From UM-FILTER-33-9 sp964530235 (GTDB lineage: Bacteria > Patescibacteriota > Microgenomatia > UBA1406 > GWC2-37-13): a stretch of 64,000 nt of DNA. Location of the stretch: contig CAZGYB010000001.1 in NCBI GenBank assembly GCA_964530235.1, positions 248,001 to 312,000 on the forward strand, given 5' to 3'. The notes below the pieces were generated by a model that worked only from the letters and a program-made list of their open reading frames with translations, searched no databases and was not told the origin of the DNA. The position numbers and the translations under genes are program-made. Of the stretch, positions 14,633 to 22,554 are shown piece by piece (positions within the stretch are counted from its first letter, which is position 1; each line of letters begins with the position of its first letter).

Positions 14633-15959
14633 ATTAAATGCCAAGCTCCAAGATTTTGCGAGATCACTATCACCTAAAATTAGCGAGCGTACACTTATTT
14701 CTGGGATCTATGAGTCATTTCAAGATTTATTAGTGGCCAACAACTGTCTGCAGATTGGATCATACCCTCGGTTTACTAGCATCACTCCCGTGCATGACTT
14801 GGACATTCTGTATATCTTGGGTTCCTGGGATGAAAATGCACACGATCCGTCTTTGGCTTTGCAGGAATTAAGTGAGAAAATCAATCGCGATTATGAGAAC
14901 CCCACAGAATATAGTCTTAGCATAGTTCTTCAAAGTCACTCTGTTACTGTTACATTCAATCAAAATAATGAGGAGTTATTTTCGGTAGATGTTGTGCCAG
15001 CCTATACGACATCAAAAAACGAGTTCGGTGATGATAGATACAAGGTTCCAGAGCTGCTTAGGAAAAGACATGGAAAAGCCAGGCAGGATTATTACCAAAA
15101 GTTGGCAGATGAACGGGGGCAAATGGAATGGATCGACTCAGATCCGCGAGGCTACATAAAAGTGGCATCGGATGTGGATGAAGTATCTGGCGGAGAGTTT
15201 AGAAAGAGTACAAAGATTGTTAAATTTTGGAAGAACAATCTCAAAGATGTGGATGAATACTTAAAGTTAAAGTCTTTTCACTTAGAACAGGTAGTTACGT
15301 CATATTTCCTTGCGAATAGTTCGATGAGGGTGGTTGATGTTGTTTATCGTTTTTTTACTGAATTGCCAGAGATTATTAGTAAACCTAACCAAATACAAGA
15401 CAGGACGAATTTTAATAAATACATTGACGATTATCTGGGAGATCTTACGGATGAACAAAAAGAGCGTATCGTCCAGGCGAGGGATGGGTTTTTGTCAAAA
15501 CTCGAAAATTTATCTGATAATGCTCCTGTTAGTAGCCTTTTTGAAATTGAATTTCTTGAACGCACTAGTAGTTCGGAGAGGTATCTTTTTGATTCGGAAT
15601 TTGGAATACCTATTTTCATAGAGGATGACTCATTCAGGATTGACGGGTTTATACAACCCAAGTCAGGGTTTCGTGATGGTTGGTTGAGTGCTGTCAGCCA
15701 TCAAATTGCCAAGGGGAGGCAAGTAAAATTCCAAATCAGGAATGATGTCGAAAAAGACTATACATTGTGGAAAGTGCAAAACGATAAGCAATCAAATGAG
15801 GTAATAGATGCCAATTGTACGAGAGGAGAAATTACTAGAGGAAGTACGGCACACAATCCAGAAAGTACCGCTTACAGTGGCACGCATTATGTCGAATGTT
15901 ATGCGATTAAAGACAACGTGTGTATTGCACGATCAAAAGTTAACGTTGTTATATACTGA
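14619..15959 (+). CDS. CD-NTase (cGAS/DncV-like nucleotidyltransferase) with AGS-C sensor
   Basis: This is the cyclic oligonucleotide synthase of CBASS antiphage defence. The active site is intact: Gly47-Ser48 in QIGSYPRF, Asp60 and Asp62 in VHDLDIL, and Asp124 in SVDVVPAY. A helical PAP/OAS1-like middle part follows. The last 95 residues (from about FRDGWLSAVSHQIA) match the AGS-C sensor, with VKFQIRNDVE, the SGTHYVECYAIKDNVCIARS segment and a final beta strand. At 446 aa the gene is complete. It follows the membrane effector with a coding overlap. No Cap2/Cap3 or HORMA/TRIP13 genes are present, so it would be a minimal type I arrangement. Confidence 0.88.
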   Translation: MKKDELNAKLQDFARSLSPKISERTLISGIYESFQDLLVANNCLQIGSYPRFTSITPVHDLDILYILGSWDENAHDPSLALQELSEKINRDYENPTEYSLSIVLQSHSVTVTFNQNNEELFSVDVVPAYTTSKNEFGDDRYKVPELLRKRHGKARQDYYQKLADERGQMEWIDSDPRGYIKVASDVDEVSGGEFRKSTKIVKFWKNNLKDVDEYLKLKSFHLEQVVTSYFLANSSMRVVDVVYRFFTELPEIISKPNQIQDRTNFNKYIDDYLGDLTDEQKERIVQARDGFLSKLENLSDNAPVSSLFEIEFLERTSSSERYLFDSEFGIPIFIEDDSFRIDGFIQPKSGFRDGWLSAVSHQIAKGRQVKFQIRNDVEKDYTLWKVQNDKQSNEVIDANCTRGEITRGSTAHNPESTAYSGTHYVECYAIKDNVCIARSKVNVVIY

Positions 15960-16003
15960 AAAAGTAGTCCGTTTGCAGATTAGTGAACGGAAAGAAGATG
16001 TTC

Positions 16004-16639
16004 CTACTTGAAATTGAACGTAGCGATTATTTGTTCAGTTAACTGCTTGTTTTGTGGTTGCGGTGGATAGGTGGAAACGGAAAAGAGTCTGTCATCTTTC
16101 AAAACAATGGTTGTGTAATGTCTTTTCGGATCGTTGGGGTTGGCAATTCCCTTAATACCGCTGTACCCGTCAATTGATGTTTCTCTAATGGATGCGGGAT
16201 CCATACCGATCTTAGTTTTTTCTAAATCTTGTGCAGAGCTTTCTTTATCGGCTAAGTACAAAGCATATAGTTGATATTCAGGATTATTTTGATCACCTTT
16301 TTCTACATAAAAAGCTACTGTACGGACATTGCCCGCATTATCCCCAATCTCTTTCCTGAAGATGAGATCACTTGGGTATGAAAAAGTAAGGCCAATTTCC
16401 TCAACTGTTTGTTCTTGCCATCCTTCTGTTTGTGACACTTGCCTGGTAAATGTTCTGCCTTCTGGTGTGTTGCATCGTTCTGGGTAACTTTCCATTACTG
16501 GGTATCCCGCTGCTGCACATTCCTCGAAAGTGTTGATGTTTTGAGTTTTTGCCTTGTCTTTGGTTTGCCAGATAAGGACACCTACAACTAACATGGCAAC
16601 AAAAACGGCAATGAGTTTGGTATTTCTCGACATCATCAT
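16004..16639 (-). CDS. Membrane-anchored secreted protein with Cys-containing motif
   Basis: An N-terminal signal anchor (residues 8-24) is followed by a motif INTFEECAAAGYPVMESYPERC with two Cys near 37 and 55. I associate this motif with extracytoplasmic proteins of CPR bacteria. The remaining part (LTFSYPSDLIF, KTKIGMDPASIRETSIDGYSG, DDRLFSVSTYP and an ATFNF end) resembles PsbP-like lipoprotein domains that carry a beta sheet. Function unknown. The gene converges with the CBASS operon with a 44-bp gap. Confidence 0.6.
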   Translation of the reverse strand: MMMSRNTKLIAVFVAMLVVGVLIWQTKDKAKTQNINTFEECAAAGYPVMESYPERCNTPEGRTFTRQVSQTEGWQEQTVEEIGLTFSYPSDLIFRKEIGDNAGNVRTVAFYVEKGDQNNPEYQLYALYLADKESSAQDLEKTKIGMDPASIRETSIDGYSGIKGIANPNDPKRHYTTIVLKDDRLFSVSTYPPQPQNKQLTEQIIATFNFK

Positions 16640-16691
16640 ACATTGTTATTGTACCTCTTTATTGACGGATGAATAATATAAGATAGGGATT

Positions 16692-17138
16692 ATGAGCATG
16701 AAGATAAAAGATGAGAATAAGTATTGGCTATCGAAAATAATCATCAAAGACTTTGAGAGTAGGGGCTACGTTATCCAACCACGAGTTAAAAAGCCAACTA
16801 CCAAATCCAATCCCATGTTTGAATTGTCGAAAGGCAGCAAAAACAGCTATGTTTATATTTGCGAGGCAGCGTTAAAACCCTCAAAAACTAACCATGTATT
16901 TTCAGGAATAACTCCAGGCAATCAGCGTAGATTCACCCTTAGTAAGACATATTGGATTATTATTGATTTCAGGCCAGAAAAGCCGAGATTCATATTTTCT
17001 AAGATGGATGAGATGGGTTATCACTTTAACGCCAACGGATATTTGCTTGTCAGCTTGAAACGGCCTACATATAACGGCATTTTTAATACAGATAATGTCG
17101 AGGAATTGAAAGAAACGATGAGAAAGGTTATCGGTTAA
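16692..17138 (+). CDS. Hypothetical protein, 148 aa
   Basis: This basic soluble protein has strands YVYICEAAL, TYWIIIDF and RFIFSK and a helical C-terminus. The pattern could fit a restriction-endonuclease-like fold, but no catalytic motif is certain. It begins a group of three plus-strand genes with the 50-aa and 191-aa genes downstream. Confidence 0.5.
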   Translation: MSMKIKDENKYWLSKIIIKDFESRGYVIQPRVKKPTTKSNPMFELSKGSKNSYVYICEAALKPSKTNHVFSGITPGNQRRFTLSKTYWIIIDFRPEKPRFIFSKMDEMGYHFNANGYLLVSLKRPTYNGIFNTDNVEELKETMRKVIG

Positions 17139-17145
17139 AAAAGCC

Positions 17146-17298
17146 ATGAAGAAAACTAACAAGATTGTATACAAATCTAACCTAGACAATGCAACACCAG
17201 AGGAGAAAGAGAGATTTATGATGAATATGGTTGAAGCATACAGGATTTTATACAAAAGTGTGGTAGAGAGAAAAATGCTAGAATTACTAAAGAAATGA
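17146..17298 (+). CDS. Small hypothetical protein, 50 aa
   Basis: The frame MKKTNKIVYKSNL... ends with VERKMLELLKK. It is a charged helical protein. Its TGA stop overlaps the ATG of the next gene (ATGA at 17295-17298), indicating translational coupling with the membrane protein. No known domain. Confidence 0.5.
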   Translation: MKKTNKIVYKSNLDNATPEEKERFMMNMVEAYRILYKSVVERKMLELLKK

Positions 17299-17870
17299 AA
17301 ATTAACCTGAAATTCTTGTCTCCTCGACTGTTAAATGTTCTCATAACCCTAGCTGTTTTCTCCCTGCCACTTATTCGGGAACGATCAAGATTGCCTGACG
17401 GCACAATTACAGAGGTTGTTTTTTATCGGCCAATCTATCTTTTAGCCTCTTATTTGCAAATGAACGATTTTTACCCGTTTTTCTTAATGGTTGGATTTTT
17501 CCTGGTTATCTATGTGGCCGTTTCTGTTATTGTTGCCGTTGTCCTTTGGATTTGGGGTAGTTTTAATAAAAACCACAAAATGCTACCAGTTATTAGTAAA
17601 CCTAGCGCATGGATTCCTTTTGCTATGTCTGCCGTTGCCCTAGTAATGGTTGTTGGTTATGTGATGTTATTTGGTGTCCAACAGTCATCTGGAGATGAGG
17701 GAATAATGGCTAGGTTATTCCAATTACTGCTGGTTGGGCAAATTCCTGTTATCGGCTACTTTGTAGTGAAATGGTATCCTCGTAACTCAAAACAGGTACT
17801 AAAAACTGTGGTACTACAAATCCTGGCTGCGCTTGTTCCGTTTCTTACTGTATTTTTCCTCGAAATGTAG
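17295..17870 (+). CDS. Polytopic membrane protein, 191 aa
   Basis: Five hydrophobic segments are visible at about 12-30, 45-60, 62-88, 105-128 and 140-160, with a further one at the C-terminus. There is no transporter or enzyme motif. It is coupled to the 50-aa gene by an ATGA overlap. The gene ends 7 bp before a recombinase 3'-end remnant, so it may be cargo next to an old integration joint. Confidence 0.55.
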   Translation: MKINLKFLSPRLLNVLITLAVFSLPLIRERSRLPDGTITEVVFYRPIYLLASYLQMNDFYPFFLMVGFFLVIYVAVSVIVAVVLWIWGSFNKNHKMLPVISKPSAWIPFAMSAVALVMVVGYVMLFGVQQSSGDEGIMARLFQLLLVGQIPVIGYFVVKWYPRNSKQVLKTVVLQILAALVPFLTVFFLEM

Positions 17871-17876
17871 GCTTGG

Positions 17877-17916
17877 TTAACCTGCAATAGCTGCTACTGG
17901 CCGTACTTTGTCCAAG
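17877..17916 (-). pseudogene. Serine recombinase 3'-end remnant A
   Basis: Read on the minus strand, the last codons encode LDKVRPVAAIAG and a stop, matching MDKVRPVVMMAT at the end of remnant B. Upstream similarity is lost after about 13 codons. It shares a 21-bp perfect repeat with B. Confidence 0.55.
17894..17914 (+). repeat. 21-bp direct repeat, copy 1
   Basis: It begins CTACTGGCC and ends TTTGTCCA and is identical to 18977-18997. The two copies flank the cation antiporter gene at 18001-18963 with a 1,083-bp period. The repeat lies in the last codons of recombinase remnants A and B. Confidence 0.8.
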
Positions 17917-18000
17917 CAGCTAGTAGATGGACGCAAAATATCCAATAAAAGTGGTTCAAAATATGGCCTTATTTTGGTACGATGATAGTACGAAAATTAT

Positions 18001-18963
18001 ATGCTGTCCCATTTACTCATTTACTTGTTATCGTTTGTTGGTATCTGGATAGGCTCTGGTTTAGCCATAGGTTCAGTTGAACGTCTTTCAAAAATTCTTC
18101 GAGTTTCTTCGTTTGCGGTATCATTTTTAGTGCTTGGATTTTTTACTTCCGTCAGCGAATTCTCAGTTGGAATCAACTCAATTCTAGAGAACGATCCTGA
18201 AATTTACGTTGGAAATTTGATCGGGGCATCTATTGTTATATTCATGCTTATCATTCCGCTTTTGGCTATTACTGGCAACAGTATAAAAATTACTCCTGAG
18301 TTTAGAGGATTTAACTTACCCGCTTCATTGGTAGTTGTGGCCTTACCCGTTATTTTGGCAATGGACGGGAGAGTGGGGAGAACAGATAGCATCTTGGCTC
18401 TTTGTCTATTCGGATTTCTAGTGGTAGTGGTTCAAACTAAGAGAGGTTTGCTTGAAAAAGTAAAATCAATTAGTGCCAAATCGGGGATAAAAGTAGGCAA
18501 AGAATTGTTAAGAATTGGTTTTGGAGTAGCCACTATTTTTGTTGCCAGTAGATTTGTTGTTGAACAAACCATGTATTTTTCAAACTTGTTGGAGCTTTCA
18601 CCTTTTGTAATCAGTCTATTGTTGATTGGTTTCGGAACAAACATTCCTGAATTGTCTTTTGTGGTGCGATCCGCCTTTATGAGGAATAACCAGGTAGCCT
18701 TTGGGGATTATGTGGGATCGGCATCTTTTAACACCTTTCTTATGGGTGGCCTTACCCTGTTATACGGAAAACCAGTATTGTTAACTAACAGCTATTTAGT
18801 TAGTTTGCTATTCTTAGTCGTTGGACTATTTGGATTTTATTACTTTGCTAGAACAAAAAACTCCATTTCACGGCTAGAGGGTATCATTCTTTTATTCCTA
18901 TATGTACTATTTGTAGCAGTAGAAATTTTTATCCATAAAGGATCACTTTTGTCTCGATTTTAG
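18001..18963 (+). CDS. Ca2+/cation antiporter family (YrbG-like) membrane protein
   Basis: Proteins of this CaCA family exchange Na+ or H+ for Ca2+ across the membrane. The two inverted alpha repeats are visible: TSVSEFSVGINSI with GNLIGASI in the first half, and GTNIPELSFVVRS with GDYVGSASFNTF in the second. About ten membrane segments are present. At 320 aa the length is right for the family. The first repeat has Ser-Glu where many members have Pro-Glu, so ion specificity is uncertain. The gene is bounded by 21-bp direct repeats. Confidence 0.85.
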   Translation: MLSHLLIYLLSFVGIWIGSGLAIGSVERLSKILRVSSFAVSFLVLGFFTSVSEFSVGINSILENDPEIYVGNLIGASIVIFMLIIPLLAITGNSIKITPEFRGFNLPASLVVVALPVILAMDGRVGRTDSILALCLFGFLVVVVQTKRGLLEKVKSISAKSGIKVGKELLRIGFGVATIFVASRFVVEQTMYFSNLLELSPFVISLLLIGFGTNIPELSFVVRSAFMRNNQVAFGDYVGSASFNTFLMGGLTLLYGKPVLLTNSYLVSLLFLVVGLFGFYYFARTKNSISRLEGIILLFLYVLFVAVEIFIHKGSLLSRF

Positions 18964-19322
18964 GTTGCCATCATCACTACTGGCCGTACTTTGTCCATTT
19001 CCTCCCGCAATTGCTGGATGAACCTAAAATCCTCAAAAACCTTGAATATACGCACAAATTGACTGGTTATATTAACATTACGATCCTCGAGCAATAACGC
19101 ACTTAATATAACCATGTTTGTTTGCTTCAAGACGCTAATAACCGGTTTATAGACAACTTCCACGATTTTCTTTTCTTTTACCCGTATTTCCTTGAAGAAA
19201 AACCTTAAATACGCCCTCTTTTTCTCAAGGTCTGCTTCGTCATAGGATTTGACAATGTTTTGAGTAAGAGCAATCACCTCGTCAATGATTTCAACTCAAG
19301 CACCTTGATTGGAATTTGATAA
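18960..19322 (-). pseudogene. Serine recombinase C-terminal remnant B
   Basis: About 120 C-terminal residues remain. The IIDEVIALTQNIVKSYDEAD segment aligns with IIDEVLALTQDIASTYKEAG of the intact recombinase at 5807-7516, and RAYLRFFF with RAYLNFFF. A one-base deletion just upstream (around 19290) breaks the frame, and the start and catalytic parts are gone. It ends LREEMDKVRPVVMMAT. The stop overlaps the end of the antiporter gene. Confidence 0.8.
18977..18997 (+). repeat. 21-bp direct repeat, copy 2
   Basis: Identical to 17894-17914 and in the same orientation. It lies inside the 3' end of recombinase remnant B. Confidence 0.8.
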
Positions 19323-19332
19323 AATCTAACTA

Positions 19333-19493
19333 TGAAAATCAATAAAGAATGGCACTTGGCCAACAGAATGCCTAAAAATCCGACTCTTGACCAAAGGGTT
19401 AAATGGCATGTTGAACATGCAAGAAATTGTACCTGTAGACCGCTCGGTGGAAAAATTCTAGAGGAGATAAAGAGAAGAAGTATTAAGATTTAA
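19333..19493 (+). pseudogene. Small gene with single-base frameshift
   Basis: From the ATG the frame encodes MKINKEWHLANRMPKN. One added base near 19380 would restore a continuous frame reading TLDQRVKWHVEHARNC and ending KRRSIKI. The rebuilt 53-aa protein resembles a small family with the pattern MPKNPT...RIKWHLEHAKNC. Either the gene is freshly broken or the base is a sequence error. It lies between two recombinase remnants. Confidence 0.5.
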
Positions 19494-19499
19494 ACATAC

Positions 19500-19808
19500 A
19501 TGGATATTCCACGAAATATAAACCAATCAATTCAATATCAGGAAGGGTCTGTTGTTAGTAAAGAAATAGTAAATAAGCCCACAGGTACTATAACTCTGTT
19601 TGCGTTTGATAAAGGACAGGGATTAAGCGAGCATAAAGCCCCCTATGACGCCATAGTTATGGTTACTGACGGCACGGCTGAAATTACAGTATCAGGAAAA
19701 ACCCACATGGTGAAAGCTGGAGAGTATCTGATCATGCCTGCTAACGCCCCCCATGCATTAAAAGCAAAAAAACAATTTAAAATAGTTCTCACCATGATTA
19801 AATCATGA
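19500..19808 (+). CDS. Cupin-domain protein
   Basis: This is a 102-aa single-domain cupin. The two conserved motifs are present in reduced form: LSEHKAPYDAIVMVTDGTAEITV (first motif with His and Glu-like positions) and KAGEYLIMPANAPHALKA (second motif). The Gly-Glu-Tyr and Pro-His positions are typical metal-site neighbours. Such proteins bind small ligands or act as simple dioxygenases or isomerases; the substrate is unknown. Its stop overlaps the end of recombinase remnant C. Confidence 0.8.
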   Translation: MDIPRNINQSIQYQEGSVVSKEIVNKPTGTITLFAFDKGQGLSEHKAPYDAIVMVTDGTAEITVSGKTHMVKAGEYLIMPANAPHALKAKKQFKIVLTMIKS

Positions 19809-19935
19809 GAGAAGGCCTCAGCTTCTCCATTTCCTCCCTTAGTTGAGCTACAAGGCTAAAATCTTCAAACGTATTGATAAGAAAGCCCAATTCTTTGGTT
19901 ATATTAAAGCTATACTTCTTGCGCCAAAGTTTTTT
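19798..19935 (-). pseudogene. Serine recombinase C-terminal remnant C
   Basis: About 45 codons remain and read FNITKELGFLINTFEDFSLV then AQLREEMEKLRPSLMI and stop. They align with NVNITSQFVRIFKVFEDF and LREEMDKVRPV of remnant B. It is the third such 3' end in 2.1 kb. Confidence 0.7.
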
Positions 19936-19953
19936 TTGTGATATACTTTTAAC

Positions 19954-20139
19954 ATGAAAAATCCATTGTTATTTATAATAATCTTTGCAGTTATCTTTAC
20001 AGGATTGGTAATTTTGCTTCAAATAATAAATATGCAATTAAATATAGGAATACGACCAGTGATAATTCCACTTATGTTGGCGCCCTTCATTGTTGTTTTT
20101 TTTGTTCAACTCAACATTCGACTTAAAAAGAAGAAATAA
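19954..20139 (+). CDS. Small membrane protein, 61 aa
   Basis: Two membrane segments (about 4-24 and 35-53) are joined by a short loop and followed by a Lys-rich tail RLKKKK. A -10-like TATACT lies 8 nt upstream. No family recognised. Confidence 0.5.
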   Translation: MKNPLLFIIIFAVIFTGLVILLQIINMQLNIGIRPVIIPLMLAPFIVVFFVQLNIRLKKKK

Positions 20140-20230
20140 TTTAGAAACACCTCCTTATTGCCTCAGCCTGGGGGAGCACAGTTGATCTTTTTGGTTGTTT
20201 TGTTAGGAAAAAGTATGGCTTCTTCCAGTC

Positions 20231-20515
20231 TCAATGCGCTTTTTCATCTTTCCACACAAAGTTCTCACAGAAGATACTCACAAGTTCTTTTTTATTGTTT
20301 GGTAATGCAACTCTTAATCGTTTTGTAACGTACTTTACATCGCACAAACTCCCGAGGTCCGCGTATGTGAGCTCTGCGTATTCGCAATCATCTAAGTTGT
20401 CTATTTATTCTGGAGTGTGATTTTGAGGGCTATCGAGATCATGGAATATATGTTGTAAAGCTTTGCCATAAACCCCTGGATGCAACATAATATCTCCGTG
20501 TTGGCCGGACATCGA
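20231..20515 (-). pseudogene. Hypothetical protein gene with in-frame TAA
   Basis: On the minus strand one frame encodes GDIMLHPGVYGKALQHIFHD to HTPE, then a TAA, and continues in the same frame with DDCEYAELTYADLGSLCDV, KRLRVALPNNKKELVSIF and NFVWKDEKAH before a final stop. Both halves look protein-like and belong together. The N-terminus is not clear. It overlaps only the region upstream of the hydrolase GTG. No function known. Confidence 0.45.
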
Positions 20516-20524
20516 ACCCGATGT

Positions 20525-20539
20525 TATAATTATTCTGTG
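20525..20539 (+). promoter_or_regulatory. -10 box and leaderless GTG start of the hydrolase
   Basis: An extended -10 TGTTATAAT ends at 20530 and the GTG lies 6 nt later at 20537. This decides the start in favour of GTG over the earlier in-frame ATG at 20480, whose extra 19 codons would precede the promoter. Confidence 0.6.
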
Positions 20540-21118
20540 AAAAATGCCATACTTATTCATGGAAGACCGGATAAAGAAGAATACTTCGATCCTCAATATC
20601 CATCCGCAAGTAATAGTCACTGGTTTCCTTGGCTTACGAAACAATTACAAGTAAACGACATATTCACTGTCGCATTAGAGATTCCAAGACCTTGGCAACC
20701 TCGCTATAATATTTGGAAAAAAGAATTGGAGCGTTTTGAGATAACCCCTGAAACAATTCTGGTTGGACACAGTTGTGGAGGCGGGTTTATTGTTAGATGG
20801 TTAAGCGAAAACAAAGACAAGAAGGTTAACAAAGTTGTATTAGTAGCCCCATGGCTCAATCTCGAAAATAATCCACGATCTGACGCTGCTGGTTTTTTCC
20901 ACTTTAATATTGACCCCGATCTAGTAAAACGAACTGCAGGAATTACTATTTTTAATTCAGATAGCGATAAGCCAACCATTCACAAATCAGTGCAAGTCAT
21001 TCAAGATGCGGTCAAAGGTGTTGATTACAAAGAGTTGCATAACTACGGACACTTCTGTTATGAAGATATGAAAACTGTAGAATTTCCAGATTTATTAAGT
21101 GAAATATTAGAGAAATAG
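20537..21118 (+). CDS. RBBP9/YdeN-type serine hydrolase
   Basis: This is a small alpha/beta hydrolase. AILIHGRPDKEEY near the start gives the oxyanion region, VGHSCGGGFIVRWL holds the nucleophile Ser (GHSCGG), and LHNYGHFCYED near the C-terminus supplies the His. The acid residue is probably the Asp in FNSDSDKPTI. The family has serine hydrolase activity with mostly unknown substrates. The GTG start gives about 193 aa, a normal size. Confidence 0.85.
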   Translation: MKNAILIHGRPDKEEYFDPQYPSASNSHWFPWLTKQLQVNDIFTVALEIPRPWQPRYNIWKKELERFEITPETILVGHSCGGGFIVRWLSENKDKKVNKVVLVAPWLNLENNPRSDAAGFFHFNIDPDLVKRTAGITIFNSDSDKPTIHKSVQVIQDAVKGVDYKELHNYGHFCYEDMKTVEFPDLLSEILEK

Positions 21119-21202
21119 GTTCTCTCCACTTCTATGATTCGGAGCCTAAAGTCTTGCAACGATCTAAGATGTTATTAGGGCAAAATTTGCTATAATAATA
21201 TC

Positions 21203-21463
21203 ATGTATTTCTTAAACATAATTATTTATTCTGGTGCAGCAGCAGCTGCTGCTGGTTCAAGGATTTATTTAAGCGATACCACTATTGGCGTAATTCTTCT
21301 TATTGCCGGTTTAATTTTCTTTTTTGCTTTAGATATAGTATTCTATTTAACTGGTTTAAGAAGAGGGTATAAACGTCCGAAAATTGATTTTTTTAGGATA
21401 TTGGGGATAATTGAATTAATTTTTTCGGCTTCCTTTCTGGTAAAAGCTTTTTTATTCAAGTAA
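21203..21463 (+). CDS. Small membrane protein, 86 aa
   Basis: Three hydrophobic stretches (about 4-20, 27-52 and 66-85), with an unusual AAAAAAG run in the first, are separated by the charged loop LRRGYKRPKID. It starts 6 nt after TATAAT (21191-21196), a leaderless arrangement. No known family. Confidence 0.5.
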   Translation: MYFLNIIIYSGAAAAAAGSRIYLSDTTIGVILLIAGLIFFFALDIVFYLTGLRRGYKRPKIDFFRILGIIELIFSASFLVKAFLFK

Positions 21464-21542
21464 CGCCAATTTAAAATTTTACGTATTTTCTCCTAAATAA
21501 GTCCTTTTGGGGGAGTAAAGGGTCTGTTTGTTAAAATAAAGC

Positions 21543-22145
21543 ATGTGTGGATTCTACTTGTTTAAACCGGGTCATGATTTTTATGAAAGATTTAATATAC
21601 AAAACCGATTAGATTTTTTACCCAAAAAAATAAATGCAACTCCAGGCCAGATGGTGCCGATTATTTACGAAAGAGAAGTAAGGATAGTCCAAACAATGAA
21701 GTGGGGGTTAATCCCATTTTGGGCAAACGACCAAAATATTGGAAAGAAGATGTTTAATGCAAGAGCAGAATCAGTGGAGGAAAAACCGGCATTCAGAAAA
21801 GCATATAAAACCCAACGCTGTTTAGTTCCAGGTAATGGTTTTTATGAATGGAAAAACGAAAATGGGAAAAAGGTTCCATACTATTTTGAAATAGAAGATC
21901 GGCCTATATTTGGATTTGCTGGTCTTTATGATATTTGGGAAGAGTCGATTAGTGGTAATAGAATATATACTTACACAATAATCACAACCATCCCCAATGA
22001 GGTTGTAAAACCCGTTCATGATCGGATGCCAATTATCCTTGAAAGGAAAGAAGAAAATACTTGGTTGGACAAATCTTCAAGTACATTAGAACTTCAGTCT
22101 TTACTTAAGCCATCAAAGGAAAATTTAACTGCGACCCGTCATTAG
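21543..22145 (+). CDS. SRAP (YedK/HMCES-type) abasic-site protein
   Basis: SRAP proteins covalently shield abasic sites in single-stranded DNA through Cys2. Here MCGFYL supplies Cys2. INATPGQMVPII, KWGLIPFWA, FNARAESVEEKPAF, GFYEWK (catalytic Glu) and HDRMPIIL (His) follow in the family order. At 200 aa it is near full size, though the C-terminal strand after Trp is short. It belongs functionally with DNA-damage responses, as does the LexA-like gene 7 kb upstream. Confidence 0.93.
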   Translation: MCGFYLFKPGHDFYERFNIQNRLDFLPKKINATPGQMVPIIYEREVRIVQTMKWGLIPFWANDQNIGKKMFNARAESVEEKPAFRKAYKTQRCLVPGNGFYEWKNENGKKVPYYFEIEDRPIFGFAGLYDIWEESISGNRIYTYTIITTIPNEVVKPVHDRMPIILERKEENTWLDKSSSTLELQSLLKPSKENLTATRH

Positions 22146-22226
22146 GTAAAAAATACTTCCCGATACCGAGTATTCAATCAAACTATAGATGTATATTTTT
22201 CTTTCATTTAAGATAGAATTAAGGAA

Positions 22227-22295
22227 ATGAGTAAATCTTCGATTGATGAGATAAAAATATTAACGAAAAAGCTATCCGCTGAAAATAAAAAATGA
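22227..22295 (+). CDS. Possible leader peptide or tiny ORF, 22 aa
   Basis: MSKSSIDEIKILTKKLSAEN ends with a TGA that overlaps the next ATG (ATGA at 22292-22295). The overlap suggests a coupled pair in the ancestral locus, but the length is too small for certainty. Confidence 0.3.
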   Translation: MSKSSIDEIKILTKKLSAENKK

Positions 22296-22495
22296 GCGAG
22301 ATTAAAAATGTACTCGGTGTTACTGCTACTATTTTTGTTTTTATTGGGTATATTCCGTATCTTCGTGACATTACTCAAGGTAAAACAAAACCTCATGTTT
22401 TTGGAACAGACCCTTTACAGAAACACTCAGTTTTTATTTTTTAAATTCTTTCAGATTCGGGCTGGCAGTAATTTCCTTACAAAGATATTCAGTTG
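22292..22495 (+). pseudogene. SemiSWEET-like gene, broken and interrupted by the IS
   Basis: The intact start encodes MSEIKNVLGVTATIFVFIGY then IPYLRDITQGKTKPHVF, the first helix and PQ-loop-like region of small sugar-transporter-like membrane proteins. The frame then stops at 22444. The +1 frame continues with a Phe-rich helix and QIRAGSNFLTKIFS up to the IS. The rest probably lies after 23242, where hydrophobic codons continue. So the gene has both a frameshift and an insertion. Confidence 0.5.
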
Positions 22496-22513
22496 GGGTC
22501 TTGCCCAGTTAAC
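22496..22513 (+). repeat. IS left terminal inverted repeat
   Basis: 18 bp, GGGTCTTGCCCAGTTAAC, exact reverse complement of 23218-23235. Confidence 0.92.
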
Positions 22514-22554
22514 AGCTAATAAGAGTTAGGATTAGCTTGTTATACTGAGTAATA

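Noticed and set aside
20165..20182. GGGGGAGC near the right side as a second copy of the tRNA-Asn end (attR)
   Set aside because: Only about 8-11 bases match, without the T arm. Serine integrases need only short cores, but this is too weak to call.
20405..20644. 79-aa minus-strand protein starting opposite the hydrolase
   Set aside because: Its first half is antisense to the hydrolase coding region; only the second half belongs to the relic at 20231-20515.
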